Shown here: piece by piece, positions 1 through 12,480 of the stretch
How the letters are laid out: every line of letters starts with the position of its first letter
How positions within the stretch are numbered: the stretch's first letter is position 1
Assembly: GCA_036346355.1 (NCBI GenBank)
Contig: CM070592.1
Coordinates: 37,102,193-37,166,192 of the forward strand
Length of the DNA: 64,000 nt
Origin: Rhipidocladum racemiflorum
Lineage: Eukaryota; Streptophyta; Magnoliopsida; Poales; Poaceae
Direction of reading: 5' to 3'
The notes under the pieces: generated by a model
What the model saw: only the letters and a program-made list of their open reading frames with translations
Told to the model about the DNA's origin: nothing
Database searches by the model: none
Translations under genes and position numbers: made by a program

Positions 1-360
1 CCTAAACCCTAAAACCATAAACCCTAAACACTAAACCCTAAACCCTAAACCCTAAACCCTAAACCTTAAACCCTAAACCCTAAAGCCATAAACCGTAACC
101 CTAAACCCTAACCGCAAACCCCGACCTAAAACTGTAGATCATAACCGTAAACCCTAAATCCCTAACCCTAAACCCTAAACCTTAAGCAATAAACACCAAA
201 CCCTAAAATCGTGAACCCTAAACCCTAAACCCTAAACCTTAAGCAATAAACATTAACCCTAAACAACAAACCTTGAAACCATAACTCTAAACCCTAAGCC
301 CCTATACACTAAAGCATAGCCTAAACCCTGAAACCTAAAACCGCATCCCTAAAGCCTAAA
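1..360. repeat. Distal degenerate telomere-repeat tract
   Basis: CCCTAAA-derived sequence with only four perfect units in a row (36-63). The rest is variants: ccataaa, ccgtaac, ccttaag, caataaa. It contains the recurrent word ctgtagatcataaccg (133-148) and the stretch ending tatacactaaagcatagcc that normally precedes a GC-rich island. This is therefore the tail of a monomer cut by the window edge, not a functional telomere end. C-rich strand orientation fits a left chromosome end. No gene seen. Confidence 0.93.
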
Positions 361-465
361 CCGGTGAGTTGTCAGCCGCTGACTTGGCGCCACGCCGCCG
401 CCAAACAAGTAGCCCAGCGAGCTCTATGATCCCCTTGTTTGCCCAAGAAAAGCTAGTACACCATA
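361..465. repeat. GC-rich island, type A (exemplar)
   Basis: 105-bp non-telomeric island, GC-rich and CpG-containing, inside C/A-rich telomeric sequence. In order: ccggtgagttg; the 13-bp inverted repeat gtcagc-c-gctgac; cttggcgccacgccgccgcc; aaacaagtagcccagcgagctct; gatccccttgtttgccc; agctagtacaccata. Complete type A copies of the left region: 2419-2523, 3901-4005, 5906-6010, 6614-6718, 8309-8413, 12481-12585, 13402-13506, 14555-14659, 18262-18366. A subtype with gagttct replacing gagctct fills the right half: 25426-25530, 36181-36285, 41311-41415, 44136-44240, 50173-50277, 51561-51665, 56191-56295, 60499-60603, 63051-63155, plus 32592-32693 (3 bp shorter). Function unknown; conservation against a decayed background is what stands out. 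Confidence 0.9.
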
Positions 466-522
466 ACTCTAAACCCTAAACCCTAAACCCTAAACCCTAA
501 AACACTAAACCTAAACCTCAAA

Positions 523-578
523 CCCTAAACCCTAAACCCTAAACCCTAAACCCTAAACCCTAAACCCTAAACCCTAAA
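523..578. repeat. Perfect CCCTAAA run, 8 units
   Basis: Eight uninterrupted CCCTAAA units just downstream of the first island. Copy b lacks the run at the equivalent place (around 4060), where the sequence goes straight from ctcaaaccctaaaa to ccctaaagccaata. The run therefore expanded or was added in copy a only. Confidence 0.95.
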
Positions 579-986
579 GCCAATACCCTAAACCCTAACC
601 ATCAACCCTCAAAACTATAACTCTAAACCCTAAACCCTAACCGCAAAACCTAAACCTTAAACCGTAAATCCTAAACCGTAAACCTAAACCCTAACCGGAA
701 ACCCCGACCCAAAACTGTAGATCATAGCCGTAAACCCTAAATCCCTAACCATAAACCCTAAACCTTAAGCAATAAACACCAAACCTTAACGCTAAACCCT
801 AAAATCGTAAACCCTAAACCCTAAAACCGTAACCCTAAACCTAAACCTTAAACCATAAAACCGTAAAGCCAAAACCCTAAACCCTAACTATCAACCCTAA
901 ACCCTAACTGCAAAACCTAAACCCTAAACCCTAACCGTAAACACTAAACCCTAAACCCCAAAACCCTAAACCCTAAACCCTAAACC

Positions 987-1051
987 CCAAACAAGTAGCC
1001 CAGCAAGCTCTACGATCCCCTTGTTTGCCCAACAAAAGCTAGTACACCATA
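987..1051. repeat. 5'-truncated type A island
   Basis: Only the 3' 65 bp of the island are present, starting at ccaaacaagtagcccag. The palindrome and the cgccgccgcc core are absent and replaced by CCCTAAA/CCCCAAA units. It carries agcaagctc where complete copies have agcgagctc, a variant shared with 4479 and 8825. The truncation therefore predates amplification of this higher-order unit. Confidence 0.88.
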
Positions 1052-2576
1052 ATTCTAAACCCTAAACCCTAAACCCTAACCTTAACCCTAAACCCTAAAC
1101 CCTAAACCCTAAAACCCTAACCCTAAACCTAAACCTCAAACCATAAAACCCTAAAGCCAATACCCTAAACCCTAACCATCAACCCTAAAAACCATAACTC
1201 TAAACACTAAAATTGTAAACCCTAAAGCCTAACCGCAAAACCTAAACCTTAAACCCCAAATCCTAAAACGTAACCCTAAACCCTAACTGCAAACCCCGAC
1301 CCAAAACTGTAGATCATAACCGTAAACCCTAAATCCCTAACCCTAAACCCTAAACCTTAAGCAATAAACACCAAACCTTAACGCTGAACCCTAAAATCGT
1401 AAACCCTAAACGCTAACCCTAAACCCTAAAACCCTAACCCTAAACCTAAACCATAAACCATAATACCGTAAAGCCAAAACCCTAAACCCTAACCATCAAC
1501 CCTAAACCCTAACCGCAAAAACCTAAACCCTAAACCTAAACCCAAACCCTAAACACTAAACCCTAAAAACCCTAAATCCAAAACCCTAAACCCTAAACCC
1601 TAAACACCAAACCTTAACGCTAAACCCTAAAATCGTAAACCCTAAACACTAACCCTAAACCTTAAAACCCAAAACCTAAATCTTAAACCATAAAACCGTA
1701 AAGCCAAAACCCTAAACCCTAACCATCAACCCTAAACCCTAACCGCAAAACCTAAACCCTAAACCCTAACCCTAAACACTAAACCCTAAACCCTAAACCC
1801 TAAAACCCTAAACCCTAAACCCTAAACCCTAAACCCTAAACCCTAAAGCCATAAACCGTAACCCTAAACCCTAACCGCAAACCCCGACCCAAAACTGTAG
1901 ATCATAACCGTAAACCCTAAACCCTAACCATCAACCCTAAACCCTAACCGCAAAACCTAAACCCTAAACCCTAACCCTAAACACTAAACCCTAAACCCTA
2001 AACCCTAAACCCTAAAACCCTAAACCCTAAACCCTAAACCCTAAACCCTAAAACCCTAAACCCTAAACACTAAACCCTAAACCCTAAACCCTAAACCCTA
2101 AACCTTAAACCCTAAACCCTAAAGCCATAAACCGTAACCCTAAACCCTAACCGCAAACCCCGACCGAAAACTGTAGATCATAACCGTAAACCCTAAATCC
2201 CTAACCGTAAACCCTAAACCTTAAGCAATAAACACCAAACCTTAACGCTAAACCCTAAAATCGTAAACCCTAAACGCTAACCCTAAACCCTAAACCTTAA
2301 GCAATAAACATTAACCCTAAACAACAGACATTAAAACCCTAACTCTAAACCCTGAGCCCCTATACACTAAAGCATAGCCTAAACCTTGAAACCTAAAACC
2401 CCATCCCTAAAGCCTAAACCGGTGAGTTGTCAGCCGCTGACTTGGCGCCGCGCCGCCGCCTAACAAGTAGGCCAACGAGCTCTACGATCCCCTTGTTTGC
2501 CCAACAAAAGCTAGTACACCATAACTCTAAACCCTAAACCCTAACCCTAACCCTAAACCCTAAACCCTAAACCCTA

Positions 2577-3524
2577 AACACTAAAACCCTAAACCTAAGC
2601 CTTAAAACCCTAAACCTAAACCCTAAACCCTAAACCTAAACACTAACCCTAAACCTTAAAACCCAAAACCTAAACCTTTAACCATAAAACCGTAAAGCCA
2701 AAACCCTAAACCCTAACCATCAACCCTAAACCCTAACCGCAAAACCTAAACCCTAAACCCTAACCCTAAACACTAAACCCTAAACCCTAAACCCTAAAAA
2801 CCTAAACCCTAAACCCTAAACCCTAAACCCTAAACCCTAAACCCTAAAGCCATAAACCGTAACCCTAAACCCTAACCGCAAACCCCGACCCAAAACTGTA
2901 GATCATAACCGTAAACCGTAAACCCTAACCATCAACCCTAAACCCTAACCGCAAAACCTAAACCCTAAACCCTAATCCTAAACACTAAAACATAAACCCT
3001 AAACCCTAAACCCTAAAACCCTAACCCTAAACCCTAAACCCTAAACCCTAAACACTAAAACCCTAAACCTAAGCCTTAAAACCCTAAACCTAAACCCTAA
3101 ACCCTAAACCTAAACACTAACCCTAAACCTTAAAACCCAAAACCTAAACCTTTAACCATAAAACCGTAAAGCCAAAACCCTAAACCCTAACCATCAACCC
3201 TAAACCCTAACCGCAAAACCTAAACCCTAAACCCTAACCCTAAACACTAAACCCTAAACCCTAAACCCTAAAAACCTAAACCCTAAACCCTAAACCCTAA
3301 ACCCTAAACCCTAAACCCTAAAGCCATAAACCGTAACCCTAAACCCTAACCGCAAACCCCGACCCAAAACTGTAGATCATAACCGTAAACCGTAAACCCT
3401 AACCATCAACCCTAAACCCTAACCGCAAAACCTAAACCCTAAACCCTAATCCTAAACACTAAAACATAAACCCTAAACCCTAAACCCTAAAACCCTAAAC
3501 CCTAAACCCTGAACCCTAAACCCT
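2577..3524. repeat. 474-bp tandem duplication, two copies
   Basis: Two nearly identical adjacent units offset by exactly 474 bp. Marker words line up: ccctaaacctaagcc at 2587 and 3061, cctttaacc at 2675 and 3149, aacactaaaacataaa at 2981 and 3455. Outer limits are approximate because both ends lie in CCCTAAA units. Near identity suggests a recent unequal exchange. It lies after the third island of copy a and is absent from copies b and c. Confidence 0.88.
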
Positions 3525-3900
3525 AAAACCATAAACCCTAAACACTAAACCCTAAACCCTAAACCCTAAACCCTAAACCTTAAACCCTAAACCCTAAAGC
3601 CATAAACCGTAACCCTAAACCCTAACCGCAAACCCCGACCCAAAACTGTAGATCATAACCGTAAACCCTAAATCCCTAACCCTAAACCCTAAACCTTAAG
3701 CAATAAACACCAAACCTTAACGCTAAACCCTAAAATCGTGAACCCTAAATCCTAACCCTAAACCCTAAACCCTAAACCTTAAGCAATAAACATTAACCCT
3801 AAACAACAAACCTTGAAACCATAACTCTAAACCCTAAGCCCCTATACACTAAAGCATAGCCTAAACCCTGAAACCTAAAACCCCATCCCTAAAGCCTAAA

Positions 3901-6900
3901 CCGGTGAGTTGTCAGCCGCTGACTTGGCACCACGCCGCCGCCAAACAAGTAGCCCAGCGAGCTCTACGATCCCCTTGTTTGCCCAAGAAAAGCTAGTACA
4001 CCATAACTCTAAACCCTAAACCCTAAACCCTAAACCCTAAAACACTAAACCTAAACCTCAAACCCTAAAACCCTAAAGCCAATACCCTAAACCCTAACCA
4101 TCAACCCTCAAAACTATAACTCTAAACCCTAAACCCTAACCGCAAAACCTAAACCTTAAACCGTAAATCCTAAACCGTAAACCTAAACCCTAACCGGAAA
4201 CTCCGACCCAAAACTGTAGATCATAGCCGTAAACCCTAAATCCCTAACCATAAGCAATAAACACCAAACCTTAACGCTAAACCCTAAAATCGTAAACCCT
4301 AAACCCTAAAACCGTAACCCTAAACCTAAACCTTAAACCATAAAACCGTAAAGCCAAAACCCTAAACCCTAACTATCAACCCTAAACCCTAACTGCAAAA
4401 CCTAAACCCTAAACCCTAACCGTAAACACTAAACCCTAAACCCTAAACCCAAAAACCCTAAACCCTAAACCCTAAACCCCAAACAAGTAGCCCAGCAAGC
4501 TCTACGATCCCCTTGTTTGCCCAACAAAAGCTAGTACACCATAATTCTAAAGCCTAAACCCTAAACCCTACCCCTAACCCTAAACCCTAAACCCTAAACC
4601 CTAAACCCTATACCCTAAAACCCTAACCCTAAACCTAAACCTCAAACCATAAAACCCTAAAGCCAATACCCTAAACCCTAACCATCAACCCTAAAAACCA
4701 TAACTCTAAACACTAAAATTGTAAACCCTAAAGCCTAACCGCAAAACCTAAACTTTAAACCCCAAATCCTAAAACGTAACCCTAAACCCTAACTGCAAAC
4801 CCCGACCCAAAACTGTAGATCATAACCGTAAACCCTAAATCCCTAACCCTAAACCCTAAACCTTAAGCAATAAACACCAAACCTTAACGCTAAACCCTAA
4901 AATCGTAAACCCTAAACGCTAACCCTAAACCCTAAAACCCTAACCCTAAACCTAAACCATAAACCATAATACCGTAAAGCCAAAACGCTAAACCCTAACC
5001 ATCAACCCTAAACCCTAACCGCAAAAACCTAAACCCTAAACCCTAAACCCAAACCCTAAACACTAAACCCTAAAAACCCTAAATCCAAAACCCTAAACCC
5101 TAAACCCTAAACACCAAACCTTAACGCTAAACCCTAAAATCGTAAACCCTAAACACTAACCCTAAACCTTAAAACCCAAAACCTAAACCTTAAACCATAA
5201 AACCGTAAAGCCAAAACCCTAAACCCTAACCGCAAAACCTAAACCCTAAACCCTAACCCTAAACACTAAACCCTAAACCCTAAACCCTAAACCCTAAAAC
5301 CCTAAACCCTAAACCCTAAACCCTAAACCCTAAACCCTAAAGCCATAAACCGTAACCCTAAACCCTAACCGCAAACCACGACCCAAAACTGTAGATCATA
5401 ACCGTAAATCCTAAACCCTAACCATCAACCCTAAACCCTAACCGCAAAACCTAAACCCTAAACCCTAACCCTAAACACTAAACCCTAAACCCTAAACCCT
5501 AAACCCTAAAACCCTAAACCCTAAACCTTAAACCCTAAAACCCTAAACCCTAAACACTAAACCCTAAACCCTAAACCCTAAACCCTAAACCTTAAACCCT
5601 AAACCCTAAAGCCATAAACCGTAACCCTAAACCCTAACCGCAAACCCCGACCGAAAACTGTAGATCATAACCGTAAACCCTAAATCCCTAACCGTAAACC
5701 CTAAACCTTAAGCAATAAACACCAAACCTTAACGCTAAACCCTAAAATCGTAAACCCTAAACGCTAACCCTAAACCCTAAACCTTAAGCAATAAACATTA
5801 ACCCTAAACAACAAACCTTAAAACCCTAACTCTAAACCCTGAGCCCCTATACACTAAAGCATAGCCTAAACCCTGAAACCTAAAACCCCATCCCTAAAGC
5901 CTAAACCGATGAGTTGTCAGCCGCTGACTTGGCGCCGCCCCGCCGCCTAACAAGTAGCCCAACGAGCTCTACGATCCCCTTGTTTGCCCAACAAAAGCTA
6001 GTACACCATAACTCTAAACCCTAAACCCTAACCCTAACCCTAAACCCTAAACCCTAAACACTAAAACCCTAATCCTAAACCTCAAACCCTAAAACCCTAA
6101 AGCCAATACCCTAAACCCTAACCATCAACCCTAAAAACCATAACTCTAAACACTAAAATTGTAAACCCTAAAGCCTAACCGCAAACCCTAAACCCTAAAT
6201 CCTAAACCCTAAATCCTAAATAGCTAACCCTAAACCCCAAACCAGAAACCCTAAACCATAAAACCATAAACCCCAAAACCCCAAACCATAAAATCGTAAA
6301 GGCAAAACCCTAAACCCCAAATAGCACAACTCTAAACCCTAAACCCTAAACCTTAAGCAATAAAAACCAAACCTTAACGCTAAACCCTAATATCGTAAAC
6401 CCTAAACGCTAACCCTAAACCATAAACAATAAAACACTAAACCCTAATAATTAAAACCTAAACCCTAATCTGTAACCCTAAACACCAAACCTTAAAACCC
6501 TAAACCCTACACAACAAACCTTAAAACCCTAACTCTAAACCCTAAGCCTAAACCCTGTACACTAAAGCATAGCCTAAACACTAAAACCTAAAACCCCATC
6601 CCTAAAGCCTAAACCGGTGAGTTGTCAGCCGCTAACTTGGCGCCACGCCGCCGCCAAACAAGTAGCCCAGCGAGCTCTACGATCCCCTTGTTTGCCCAAC
6701 AAAAGCTAGTACACCATAACTCTAAACCCTAAATCCTAAACCCTAATCCTAACCCTAAACCCTAAAACCCTAACCCTAAACCTAAACCTCCAACCATAAA
6801 ACCCTAAAGCCAATACCCTAAACCCTAACCATCAACCCGAAAATCCACAACTCTAAACACTGAAATTGTAAACCCCAAAGCCTAACCTCAAAACCTAAAC

Positions 6901-8308
6901 CTTAAACCCCAAATCCTAAAACGTAACCCTAAACCCTAACCGCAAACCCCGACCCAAAACTGTAGATCATAACCGTGAACCCTAAATCCCTAACCCTAAA
7001 CCCTAAACCTTAAGCAATAAACACCAAACCTTAACGCTAAACCCTAAAATCGTAAACCCTAAACGCTAACCCTAAACCCTAAAACCCTAAGCCTAAACCT
7101 AAACCTTAAACCATAATACCGTAAAGCCAAAACCCTAAACCCTAACCATCAACCCTAAACCCTAACCGCAAAAGCTTAAACCCTAAACCCTAAACCCTAA
7201 AACCCTAAACCCTAAACCCTAAACCCTGAACCCTAAACCCTAAAACCATAAACCCTAAACACTAAACCCTAAACCCTAACCGTAAACCCTAAACCTTAAA
7301 CCCTAACCCTAAACCCTAAACGCTAACCCTAAACCTAAACCTTAAACCATAATACCGTAAAGACAAAACCCTAAACCCTAACCATCAACCCTAAAGCCTA
7401 ACCGCAAAAACTTAAACCCTAAACCCTAAACCCAAACCCTAAACACTAAACCCTAAAAACCCTAAACCCAAAACCCAAAACCCTAAACACCAAACCTTAA
7501 CGCTAAACCCTAAAATCGTAAACCCTAAACACTAACCCTAAACCTTAAAACCCAAAACCTAAACCTTAAACCATAAAACCGTAAAGCCAAAACCCTAAAC
7601 ACTAACCATCAACCCTAAACCCTAACCGCAAAACCTAAACCCTAAACCCTAACCCTAAACACTAAACCCTAAACCCTAAACCCTAAAACCCTAAACCCTA
7701 AACCCTAAACCCTAAACCCTAAACCCTAAAGCCATAAACCGTAACCCTAAACCCTAACCGCAAACCCCGACCCAAAACTGTAGATCATAACCGTAAACCC
7801 TAAACCCTAACCATCAACCCTAAACCCTAACCGCAAAACCTAAACCCTAAACCCTAATCCTAAACACTAAAACCTAAACCCTAAACCCTAAAACCCTAAA
7901 CCCTAAACCCTAAACCCTAAACCCTGAACCCTAAACCCTAAAACCATAAACACTAAACACAAAACCCTAAACACTAAACCCTAAACCCTAAACCTTAAAC
8001 CCTAAAGCCATAAACCGTAACCCTAAACCCTAACCGCAAACCCCGACCCAAAACTGTAGATCATAACCGTAAACCCTAAATCCCTAACCCTAAACCCTAA
8101 ACCTTAAGCAATAAACACCAAACCTTAAAGCTAAACCCTAAAATCGTGAACCCTAAACCCTAACCCTAAACCCTAAACCCTAAACCTTAAGCAATAAACA
8201 TTAACCCTAAACAACAAACCTTGAAACCATAGCTCTAAACCCTAAGCCCCTATACACTAAAGCATAGCCTAAACCCTGAAACGTAAAACCCCATCCCTAA
8301 AGCCTAAA
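3901..8308. repeat. Higher-order repeat I, copy b
   Basis: Islands: complete A at 3901-4005, truncated at 4479-4543, complete A at 5906-6010 (variant ccgatgag, cgccgccccgccgcc), and an extra complete A at 6614-6718. The extra monomer makes this copy about 0.9 kb longer than copy a. Around 6190-6480 it contains a divergent stretch (ccccaaaccagaaacc, ggcaaaaccctaaaccccaaatagcacaac) that foreshadows the B-type monomers seen after 19 kb. Confidence 0.83.
4479..4543. repeat. 5'-truncated type A island
   Basis: Same breakpoint (ccaaacaagtag) and same agcaagctc and accataattct variants as 987-1051, at the equivalent position of copy b. Confidence 0.88.
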
Positions 8309-8824
8309 CCGGTGAGTTGTCAGCCGCTGACTTGGCGCCACGCCGCCGCCAAACAAGTAGCCCAGCGAGCTCAACGATCCCCTTGTTTGCCCAAGAAAAG
8401 CTAGTACACCATAACTCTAAACCCTAAACCCTATACCCTAAACCCTAAAACACTAAACCTAAACCTCAAACCCTAAAACCCTAAAGCCAATACCCTAAAC
8501 CCTAACCATCAACCGTCAAAACTATAACTCTAAACCCTAAACCCTAACCGCAAAATCTAAACCTTAAACCGTAAATCCTGAACCGTAAACCTAAACCCTA
8601 ACCGGAAACCCCGACCCAAAACTGTAGATCATAGCCGTAAACCCTAAATCCCTAACCATAAACCCTAAACCTTAAGCAATAAACACCAAACCTTAACGCT
8701 AAACCCTAAAATCGTAAACCCTAAACCCTAACTGCAAAACCTAAACCCTAAACCCTAACCGTAAACACTAAACCCTAAACCGTAAACCCTAAACCCTAAA
8801 ACCCTAAACACTAAACCCTAAACC

Positions 8825-8889
8825 CCAAACAAGTAGCCCAGCAAGCTCTACGATCCCCTTGTTTGCCCAACAAAAGCTAGTACACCATA
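8825..8889. repeat. 5'-truncated type A island
   Basis: Third member of the truncated set with the ccaaacaagtag breakpoint and agcaagctc variant; equivalent of 987 and 4479. Confidence 0.87.
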
Positions 8890-10243
8890 ATTCTAAACCC
8901 TAAACCCTAAACTCTAACCCTAACCCTAAACCCTAAACCTTAAACCCTAAAACCCTAACCCTAAACCTAAACCTCAAACCATAAAACCCTAAAGCCAATA
9001 CCCTAAACCCTAACCATCAACCCTAAAAACCATAACTCTAAACACTAAAATTGTAAACCCTAAAGCCTAACCACAAAACCTAAACCTTAAACCCCAAATC
9101 CTAAAACGTAACCCTAAACCCTAACCGCAAACCCCGACCCAAAACTGTAGATCATAACCGTAAACCCTAAATCCCTAACCCTAAACCCTAAACCTTAAGC
9201 AATAAACACCAAACCTTAACGCTAAACCCTAAAATCGTAAACCCTAAACGCTAACCCTAAACCCTAAAACCCTAACCCTAAACCTAAACCTTAAACCATA
9301 ATACCGTAAAGCCAAAACCCTAAACCCTAACCATCAACCCTAAACCCTAACCACAAAAACCTAAACCCTAAACCCTAAACCCAAACCCTAAACACTAAAC
9401 CCTAAAAACCGTAAATCCAAAACCCTAAACCCTAAACCCTAAACACCAAACCTTAACGCTAAACCCTAAAATCGTAAACCCTAAATACTAACCCTAAACC
9501 TTAAAACCCAAAACCTAAACCTTAAACCATAAAACCGTAAAGCCAAAAGCCAAAACCCTAACCATCAACCCTAAACCCTAACCGCAAAACCTAAACCCTA
9601 AACCCTAACCCGAAACACTAAACCCTAAACCCTAAACCCTAAACCCTAAAACCCTAAACCCTAAACCCTAAACCCTAAAGCCATAAACCGTAACCCTAAA
9701 CCCTAACCGCAAACCCCGACCCAAAACTGTAGATCATAACCGTAAACCCTAAACCCTAACAATCAACCCTAAACCCTAACAGCAAAACCTAAACCCTAAA
9801 CCCTAACCCTAAACACTAAACCCTAAACCCTAAACACTAAAACCCTAAACCCTAAACGCTAAACCCTAAAACCCTAAACCCTAAACACTAAACCCTAAAC
9901 CCTAAACCCTAAACCCTAAACCCTAAACCCTAAACCTTAAACCCTAAAGCCATAAACCGTAACCCTAAACCCTAACCGCAAACCCCGACCGAAAACTGTA
10001 GACCATAACCGTAAACCCTAAATCACTAACCGTAAACCCTAAACCTTAAGCAATAAACACCAAACCTTAACGCTAAACCCTAAAATCGTAAACCCTAAAC
10101 GCTAACCCTAAACCCTAAACCTTAAGCAATAAACATTAACCCTAAACAACAAACCTTAAAACCCTAACTCTAAACCCTGAGCCCCTATACACTAAAGCAT
10201 AGCCTAAACCCTGAAACCTAAAACCCCATCCCTAAAGTCTAAA

Positions 10244-10339
10244 CCGGTGAGTTGTCATCACGACTTGGCACACGCCAAACAAGTAGCCCAGCGAGCTCTA
10301 CGATCCCCTTGTTTACCCAACAAAAGCTAGTACACCATA
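10244..10339. repeat. Type A island with altered core
   Basis: Ends are normal but the centre reads gttgtcatcacgacttggcacacgccaaac. The gtcagc-gctgac inverted repeat and the gccgccgcc run are lost, and the island is 96 bp rather than 105. The same kind of core change recurs at 29011, 37262, 46884 and 48288, which argues against independent random decay. Confidence 0.8.
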
Positions 10340-10847
10340 ACTCTAAACCCTAAACCCTAACCCTAACCCTAAACCCTAAACCCTAAACCCTAAACCCTAA
10401 ACCCTAAACACTAAAACCTAAAACCTAAACCTCAAACCCTAAAACCCTAAAGCCAATACCCTAAACCCTAACCATCAACCCTCAAAACCATAACCCTAAA
10501 CCCTAACCGCAAAACCTAAACCTTAAACCCTAAATCCTAAACCGTAACCGCAAACCCCGACCCAAAACTGTAGATCATAGCCGTAAACCCTAAATCCCTA
10601 ACCATAAACCCTAAACCTTAAGCAATAAACACCAAACCTTAACGCTAAACCCTAAAATCGTAAACCCTAAACCCTCAAACCATAACCCTAAACCTAAACC
10701 TTAAACCACAAAACCGTAAAGCCAAAACCCTAAACCGTAACCATCAACCATAAACCCTAAACCCTAAACCCTAAACCCTAACCCTAAACCGTAAACACTA
10801 AACCCTAAACCCTAAACCATAAAACCCTAAACCCTAAACCATAAAAC

Positions 10848-10912
10848 CCAAACAATTAGCCCAGCGAGCTCTACGATCCCCTTGTTTGCCCAACAAAAGC
10901 TAGTACACCATA
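10848..10912. repeat. 5'-truncated type A island
   Basis: Starts at ccaaacaattagcccag, the same truncation point as the other short copies, but keeps agcgagctc and the normal accataactct tail. It is therefore a separate lineage or a converted copy. Confidence 0.83.
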
Positions 10913-12480
10913 ACTCTAAACCCTAAACCCTAAACCCTAACCATAACCCTAAACCCTAAACCCTAAACCCTAAAACCCTAACCCTAAACCTAAACCTCAA
11001 ACCATAAAACCCTAAAGCCAATACCCTAAACCCTAACCATCAACCCTAAAAACCATAACTCTAAACCCTAAAATTGTAAACCCTAAAGCCTAACCGCAAA
11101 ACCTAAACCTTAAACCCCAAATCCTGAAACGTAACCCTAAACCCTAACCGCAAACCCCGAACCAAAACTGTAGATCATAACCGTAAACCCTAAATCCCTA
11201 ACCCTAAACCCTAAACCTTAAGCAATAAACACCAAACCTTAACGCTAAACCCTAAAATCGTAAACCCTAAACGCTAACCCTAAACCCTAAAACCCTAACC
11301 CTAAACCTAAACCTTAAACCATAATACCGTAAAACCAAAACCCTAAACCCTAACCATCAACCCTAAACCCTAACCGCAAAAACCTAAACCCTAAACCCTA
11401 AACCCAAACCCTAAACACTAAACCCTAAAAACCCTAAATCCAAAACCCTAAACCCTAAACCCTAAACACCAAACCTTAACGCTAAACCCTAAAATCGTAA
11501 ACCCTAAACACTAACCCTAAACCTTAAAACCCAAAACCTAAACCTTAAACCATAAAACCGTAAAGCCAAAACCCTAAACCCTAACCATCAACCCTAAACC
11601 CTAACCGCAAAACCTAAACCCTAAACCCTAAACCCTAAACCCTAAACCCTAAAGCCATAAACCGTAACCCTAAACCCTAACCGCAAACCCCGACCCAAAA
11701 CTGTAGATCATAACCGTAAACCCTAAACCCTAACCATCAACCCTAAACCCTAACCGCAAAACCTAAACCCTAAACCCTAACCCTAAACACTAAACCCTAA
11801 ACCCTAAACCCTAAAACCCTAAACCCTAAACCCTAAACCCTAAAACCCTAAACCCTAAACACTAAACCCTAAACCCTAAACCCTAAACCCTAAACCTTAA
11901 ACCCTAAACCCTAAAGCCATAAACCGTAACCCTAAACCCTAACCGCAAACCCCGACCCAAAACTGTAGATCATAACCGTAAACCCTAAATCCCTAACCAT
12001 AAACCGTAAACCTTAAGCAATAAACACCAAACCTTAACGCTAAACCCTAAAATCGTAAACCCTAACCCTAAACCCTAAACCCTAAACCCTAAAACCCTAA
12101 ACCCTAAACCCTAAACTTTAAACCCTAAACACTAAACCCTAAACCCTAAACCCTAAACCCTAAACCCTAAACCCTAAAGTCATAAACCGTAACCCTAAAC
12201 CCTAACTGCAAACCCCGACCCAAAACTGTAGATCATAACCGTAAACCCTAAATCCCTAACCCTAAACCCTATACCTTAAGCAATAAACACCAAACCTTAA
12301 CGCTAAACCCTAAAATCGTAAACCCTAAACGCTAGCCCTAAACCCTAAACCCTAAACCTTAAGCAATAAACATTAACCCTAAACAACAAACCTTAAAACC
12401 CTAACTCTAAACGCTAAGCCCCTATACACTAAAGCATAGCCTAAACCCTGAAACCTAAAACCCCATCCCTAAAGCCTAAA

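Larger units (their letters stand above)
361..3900. repeat. Higher-order repeat I, copy a
   Basis: First of three related units of degenerate CCCTAAA sequence. Islands: complete type A at 361-465, truncated at 987-1051, complete type A at 2419-2523 (variant cgccgcgccgccgcctaac). The same order recurs from 3901 and from 8309. The offset to copy b is 3,540 bp for the first island, 3,492 for the second and 3,487 for the third, so the copies differ by small indels in the telomeric tracts. This copy alone carries a 474-bp internal duplication. No coding frame of substance. Confidence 0.85.
8309..12480. repeat. Higher-order repeat I, copy c
   Basis: Islands: complete A at 8309-8413, truncated at 8825-8889, damaged at 10244-10339, truncated at 10848-10912. 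Offset from copy b is about 4.34-4.41 kb. Between 8413 and 8825 it lacks part of the sequence found after 4005 in copy b (the aaaccgtaaccctaaacctaaacc stretch). No gene-like content. Confidence 0.82.
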
